From assembly GCA_964654545.1 (NCBI GenBank), contig CAZZIU010000045.1, positions 1 through 10,720 on the forward strand: a stretch of DNA of 10,720 bases. The letters run 5' to 3'. The notes under the pieces were generated by a model. It worked only from the letters and a program-made list of their open reading frames with translations. It ran no database searches and was not told the DNA's origin. Positions within the stretch are counted from its first letter, which is position 1. The number at the start of each line of letters is the position of its first letter. Origin of the DNA: JABMOV01 sp964654545 (GTDB taxonomy: Bacteria; Fidelibacterota; Marinisomatia; Marinisomatales; JABMOV01). Made by a program: the position numbers and the translations under genes. Positions 7,086 to 10,720 of this stretch are shown here, one piece after another.

Positions 7086-8429
7086 ATGAAACAGACAGTC
7101 ATTGCAACATTGATAATAAGCGGACTATTCAGTCAATCCCCTTCCGACGCAACGCGCTTGTATGAAATGGAAACGGGATTTGGAAATCGCGCCCTTGCCA
7201 TGGGTAATGCTTACACGGCCCTGGCTGATGATATATCCGGTTTGTATTGGAATCCTGCGGGCATTGGTCAGATAAACAAGTCCGTATTTACCATTGATTT
7301 GTCCCACGGTTTGATGGGCAATCGCACATCGTATTTAGGTGCAGCTACCACTGCCGATCATAGCTGGACCAAATTGAATAGCCTGGGAATTGTCTATCCC
7401 TTTGAAGTGGCGCGTGGCGCTTTGGCGTGGGGATTATCATTCCAGCGCATCGGCGACAGTGAACGGGTTACTGAATTTTCCGGATTTTCGGCTGTCCCAA
7501 ACACCATCGTGTTTACCACCACTGATGGCACTGAATCGGCATTTGACCGGAATGTGACCCGCACCGAATTAATTCGGCTGGAAGGGGGGATTGATCAGTG
7601 GTCAACAGGTGTTTCAATAGCGATTGCGCCCCACGTACTGGTGGGAGCAACGGTGGCCATCAATTCCGGTAACGACACCTACCATTTTCAATTTCAGCAG
7701 GCCGATACGGATCACCAGTACGAAACATTTCCTGAGGATTATGACCGCTACGATATTGAACGTTATTTACAGACCGAATTCAATGGATTGGAAGTAAAAC
7801 TGGGCGGTCTGATGACGGCCGGTAAAATGCAGTTTGGTGGTATGGTGTCGCTTCCCTACAGATACGCTGTAAAAGAAGTCTACACGGAACAGGAAATCAT
7901 GAATTATGATGACGGTACCTTTGAAACCATAGTCAGTTCCGATCCGGGGCAGTGGACCTATTCTGTAAAATCACCTTTTCAACTGAATACCGGTGTGGCG
8001 TATAAATCAAAACGTCTGACCGTTGGTTTTAGTACCAAATATATGGACTGGAGTCAGGTGAAATTTGATGTTTCAGATTTGACCATATTGGATGACGATT
8101 ATTTAGCTTTGCTGGAAAACAATGAAACGATTCGTTCCACCTATCGGTCGACACTGGACCTCCATTTGGGTGCAGAAATGTTTATAGTACCGAATCTGTT
8201 TGCTGTGCAGGGTGGTTGGATGGTGAAACCATCAAATATATCTGGAAAGGCAGATCGGCAAATAATCAGCGGAGGAATTCGACTTTTTCCCGATTCAGCG
8301 GTGGATATGCAGCTGTCGTATCAACTGTCCAGTTGGGATCATTCCAGTTCCGACGAATTCACACCCACTACGGCAGGAGAAAACGTCACCCAATCGCTTT
8401 ATCGCATTGGATTTAATTACCGATTTTAA
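7086..8429 (+). CDS. Outer-membrane beta-barrel protein of the OMPP1/FadL/PorV-like group
   Basis: A 447-residue protein with an N-terminal signal peptide (about 1-22). Right after it comes the hallmark of this barrel group, GNRALAMGNAYTALADDISG then LYWNPAGI (33-60). The body has alternating amphipathic strand patterns, and the chain ends in strand-like LYRIGFNYRF with a terminal Phe, the usual signal for BAM-dependent insertion. Members act as hydrophobic-compound channels (FadL, TodX) or, in Bacteroidota, as PorV-like shuttle or attachment proteins; which applies here cannot be told from sequence. The ATG follows the lipoprotein stop by three bases, with GGAA in the end of that gene as ribosome-binding site, so coupled translation and a shared promoter are likely. 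A hairpin follows about 28 bp after its stop. Confidence 0.85.
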   Translation: MKQTVIATLIISGLFSQSPSDATRLYEMETGFGNRALAMGNAYTALADDISGLYWNPAGIGQINKSVFTIDLSHGLMGNRTSYLGAATTADHSWTKLNSLGIVYPFEVARGALAWGLSFQRIGDSERVTEFSGFSAVPNTIVFTTTDGTESAFDRNVTRTELIRLEGGIDQWSTGVSIAIAPHVLVGATVAINSGNDTYHFQFQQADTDHQYETFPEDYDRYDIERYLQTEFNGLEVKLGGLMTAGKMQFGGMVSLPYRYAVKEVYTEQEIMNYDDGTFETIVSSDPGQWTYSVKSPFQLNTGVAYKSKRLTVGFSTKYMDWSQVKFDVSDLTILDDDYLALLENNETIRSTYRSTLDLHLGAEMFIVPNLFAVQGGWMVKPSNISGKADRQIISGGIRLFPDSAVDMQLSYQLSSWDHSSSDEFTPTTAGENVTQSLYRIGFNYRF

Positions 8430-8457
8430 GTCACGGAATGTAATCACGGTTATGTGC

Positions 8458-8493
8458 CAATAGGTCCTGGTCTGATGAATCCTGGGCCTATTG
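8458..8493 (+). terminator. Hairpin between the barrel gene and the sugar dehydrogenase gene
   Basis: CAATAGGTCC (8458-8467) pairs with GGGCCTATTG (8484-8493): ten base pairs including one G-U, with a 16-nt loop. It begins about 28 nt after the barrel gene stop. The following bases are TTCATTG rather than a T-run, so it is not a textbook intrinsic terminator. The location suggests transcript end or 3' protection. Confidence 0.4.
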
Positions 8494-8590
8494 TTCATTG
8501 ACCGCTGCACCTAAGAAAATTCGGTTGACAAAAGGCACAAAGATTTCTTCTGCCAATTAATTTCTGTGTAATTTTACTTTTTATAAACAA

Positions 8591-8595
8591 AAGGA
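8591..8595 (+). promoter_or_regulatory. Ribosome-binding site fixing the dehydrogenase start
   Basis: AAGGA lies six bases before the ATG at 8602 and supports this start over alternatives. Upstream, TTGACA at 8525-8530 is a perfect -35 box but has no recognisable -10 at 16-18 bp, so no promoter is called. Confidence 0.6.
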
Positions 8596-8601
8596 TTAAC
8601 C

Positions 8602-9909
8602 ATGTTTTCGTCTCTAAAACAATCTGTCCTTAATCGTGAAGCTAAAATCGGGGTTATAGGCTTAGGCTATGTGGGACTTCCCCTTGCCATGGAATTTTAT
8701 AAGGCCGGTTTTACGGTGAAGGGAATTGATATTGATGCCAGGCGGGTACAAACCCTAAATCAGGGCCAGAATTATATCCAGGATGTGGATGATACACTCT
8801 TTGCCGAATCGGTGCGCAGTGGAAAATTTCAGGCCACAACTGATTTTGGCGTCATCAAAGATTTGGACGCCATCTCCATTTGTGTACCCACGCCCCTGAA
8901 TAAACTAAAAGACCCGGATGTGTCTTATATTATTAGTGTGATGGATGAAATCGTCAAAGTAAAACATAAAAATTTGCTTATTATTTTGGAAAGTACAACT
9001 TATCCCGGTACAACCAGAGAATTAATGTTGCCGCGTCTTGAGCAGGCCGGCTATCTGGTAGGTCAATCGGTGTTTTTATGTTTTTCACCGGAACGGATTG
9101 ACCCGGGGAATCCGGACTATGGTACCCACAATACACCCAAAGTGCTGGGTGGGATTACGGAAAACTGCATTGAACTTGGAAAAACGCTGTATGAACAGAT
9201 AATAGAAACGGTAGTACCTGTGTCATCGCCGGAAGCGGCGGAAATGGTAAAGCTACTGGAAAACACCTTTCGCTCCATCAACATTGGGTTGGTCAATGAA
9301 GTAGCCATCATGTGTGAAAAACTGGGTATCAATGTGTGGGAAGTCATTGATGCTGCCAATACCAAACCATTTGGGTTTATGAAATTTACCCCCGGTCCCG
9401 GTCTGGGGGGACACTGTATACCCATTGATCCCCATTACCTGGCCTGGAAGATGAAAACATTGGATTATAAAGCCCGGTTCATAGAATTGGCCGGGGAAAT
9501 CAATACCAACATGCCTAACCACGTGGTTGAGCTCATTGCCAACGGTTTGAATAAAAACAAGCAATCCTTAAATGGGAGTAAAGTGCTGGTCCTGGGTGTG
9601 GCCTATAAACCGGATATTGATGATGTGCGGGAATCACCGGCCCTGGATGTCATTCAATTACTGGAAAACAGGGGTGCCAACGTCGATTACTACGATCCCC
9701 ATGTTCCTTCCATACAGTGGAATGGAACCACGGTTCATTCACAGGCCTCACTGGAAAACATCAATCAATATGATGCGGTGGCCATAGTAACCAACCACAA
9801 AGCAGTGGACTACGATTATGTAAAAATTCGTGCCAATCTGATCATTGATACACGGAATGTTTATACGAATCATAAAGACCCTAAGGTGGTTCGCCTGGGC
9901 GTAGGCTAA
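8602..9909 (+). CDS. wbpA: Nucleotide-sugar dehydrogenase, probably UDP-N-acetylglucosamine 6-dehydrogenase (WbpA/TviB-like)
   Basis: A 435-residue NAD-dependent enzyme of the UDP-glucose/GDP-mannose dehydrogenase family. It should oxidise C6 of a UDP-sugar twice to the uronate with a thioester intermediate. The Rossmann motif GVIGLGYVG is at 17-25. The central domain has SICVPTPL, ESTTYPGTT and FSPERIDPGNP. The catalytic cysteine is C272 in GPGLGGHCIPIDPHYLAWK, the form typical of UDP-GlcNAc and UDP-ManNAc dehydrogenases rather than UDP-glucose ones. The C-terminal UDP-binding domain has VLVLGVAYKPDIDDVRESPA. Length and domains are complete. It overlaps the next gene by one base (TAATG). With the 2-epimerase in this window it would support synthesis of UDP-ManNAcA or a Wbp-type diacetamido-uronate for surface glycans. 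Substrate choice between GlcNAc and ManNAc is inferred from motif form. Confidence 0.9.
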   Translation: MFSSLKQSVLNREAKIGVIGLGYVGLPLAMEFYKAGFTVKGIDIDARRVQTLNQGQNYIQDVDDTLFAESVRSGKFQATTDFGVIKDLDAISICVPTPLNKLKDPDVSYIISVMDEIVKVKHKNLLIILESTTYPGTTRELMLPRLEQAGYLVGQSVFLCFSPERIDPGNPDYGTHNTPKVLGGITENCIELGKTLYEQIIETVVPVSSPEAAEMVKLLENTFRSINIGLVNEVAIMCEKLGINVWEVIDAANTKPFGFMKFTPGPGLGGHCIPIDPHYLAWKMKTLDYKARFIELAGEINTNMPNHVVELIANGLNKNKQSLNGSKVLVLGVAYKPDIDDVRESPALDVIQLLENRGANVDYYDPHVPSIQWNGTTVHSQASLENINQYDAVAIVTNHKAVDYDYVKIRANLIIDTRNVYTNHKDPKVVRLGVG

Positions 9910-10720
9910 TGGTCGACCTGGCCATTATCGGTGGTGGTATTGTTGGTCTCACAACCGCTTATGAGATACAACGCCGCTTTCCTGATTATGCCATCACAAT
10001 TTTAGAAAAAGAGGAGAAACTGGCCACGCACCAGACCGGGCACAACAGTGGCGTAATCCATTCCGGGATTTATTATAAACCGGGTAGCCAAAAAGCGATG
10101 ACCTGTCGAAAAGGGATTCAAAAACTGATCTCCTTTGCCGATGAACATGCCATTCCCTATGAAATCTGTGGAAAAATTATTGTAGCTACTTGTGACGACG
10201 AACTGGAACGGCTGCAGATACTTTTTGATCGAGGACTGGCCAACGGTCTAGCAGGATTAACATACCTTGGGCCTGAAGAAATAAAGGAACGAGAACCCCA
10301 TGTGAAAGGGATAAAAGCCATTTCTGTTCCTGAAACCGGTATTATTAATTACAGCCGGTTGGTGGATCGCCTGGGTCAAGTGTTTTTGCAGCGGGGAGGC
10401 ACTATTGTTTTTCAGTCCAAAGTAAACACCCTCGAAAAAAGAAATGGGTCCGTACTGATTGGGACGGAAAAAGAATCCATCGAAGCAAAAAAAGTTATCA
10501 ATTGTGCCGGATTGCACTCGGACCGAATAGCCAACCTTTTGGAAAAGGAATTGGATTTACAGATGATTCCCTTCCGGGGTGAATACTATACCGTAAAACC
10601 TGAAAGATCCCATCTTGTGAACCATCTCATTTACCCCGTACCGGACCCTCGCTTTCCATTTTTGGGGGTGCATTTTACCCGCCGTATTTCCGGTGAAATC
10701 GAAGCAGGACCCAATGCAGT
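9909..10720 (+). CDS. lhgO: L-2-hydroxyglutarate oxidase (FAD-dependent), 3'-truncated by the window
   Basis: The first 270 codons are present and the frame is open to the window end; the family is about 400 residues. The dinucleotide-binding motif AIIGGGIVGL (5-14) and the ribose-binding E33 (ILEKE) mark a DAO-type FAD oxidoreductase. LhgO/YgaF signatures follow: HNSGVIHSGIYYKPG (45-59), ETGIINY, NCAGLHSD, FRGEYYTV and FPFLGVHFTRRISGEIEAGPNA near the end of what is visible. The enzyme oxidises L-2-hydroxyglutarate to 2-oxoglutarate, in E. coli passing electrons to the membrane quinone pool. The ATG overlaps the dehydrogenase stop (TAATG), so translation is probably coupled and the two proteins belong to one operon. 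The link to sugar metabolism is discussed as a finding. Confidence 0.92.
   Translation, partial: MVDLAIIGGGIVGLTTAYEIQRRFPDYAITILEKEEKLATHQTGHNSGVIHSGIYYKPGSQKAMTCRKGIQKLISFADEHAIPYEICGKIIVATCDDELERLQILFDRGLANGLAGLTYLGPEEIKEREPHVKGIKAISVPETGIINYSRLVDRLGQVFLQRGGTIVFQSKVNTLEKRNGSVLIGTEKESIEAKKVINCAGLHSDRIANLLEKELDLQMIPFRGEYYTVKPERSHLVNHLIYPVPDPRFPFLGVHFTRRISGEIEAGPNA

Noticed and set aside
8534..8548. Sigma-54-like AGGCAC with TTTC at the -12 spacing upstream of the dehydrogenase gene
   Set aside because: The -12 element lacks the conserved TTGC guanine and no enhancer-like repeats lie upstream; it overlaps an equally incomplete TTGACA box.

Overview
The window looks like a chromosome segment of a Gram-negative bacterium, most likely from the FCB side of the tree (Bacteroidota, Marinimicrobia, Calditrichota and similar). 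The reasons are an outer-membrane lipoprotein, an OMPP1/PorV-like beta-barrel carrying the motif ADDISGLYWNPAGI, FG-GAP plus ASPIC/UnbV modules, and a tRNA gene without an encoded CCA. This placement is an inference; no rRNA or taxonomic marker is present. Base composition is moderate and even, and nothing points to a recent mobile element.

Layout. A minus-strand block holds a CAU-anticodon tRNA (3-75) and a non-hydrolysing UDP-GlcNAc 2-epimerase (336-1430). A divergent plus-strand block follows. Its first operon encodes a 1031-residue membrane histidine kinase with an FG-GAP/UnbV sensor head (1569-4664) and an NtrC-class sigma-54 activator (4661-6064), joined by an ATGA overlap. A 169-bp control region (6065-6233) separates these from a second pair: a small lipoprotein rich in Tyr, Trp and His with a very basic tail (6234-7082), and an OMPP1/FadL-like outer-membrane protein (7086-8429). 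After a hairpin-bearing gap comes a third unit: a UDP-GlcNAc 6-dehydrogenase-like enzyme (8602-9909) overlapping by one base an FAD-dependent L-2-hydroxyglutarate oxidase that runs off the window (9909 onward).

How the genes may work together. The kinase and activator form a complete phosphorelay: extracytoplasmic beta-propeller sensor, membrane segments, GAF, HisKA/HATPase, then receiver, sigma-54 AAA+ and Fis-type HTH. The gap just downstream of the activator contains a sigma-54-like -24/-12 element correctly placed before the lipoprotein start. About 120-140 bp upstream of its predicted start site lie two identical TGTATACA palindromes, the usual distance for an enhancer of such an activator. 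The simplest model is a self-contained envelope-response locus in which the FG-GAP/UnbV kinase switches on the lipoprotein and barrel through sigma-54. This combination is the most novel item in the window.

The 2-epimerase and the nucleotide-sugar dehydrogenase are enzymes of UDP-ManNAcA- or Wbp-type amino-sugar uronate synthesis for surface polysaccharide. The hydroxyglutarate oxidase may recycle a by-product of that chemistry (inference).
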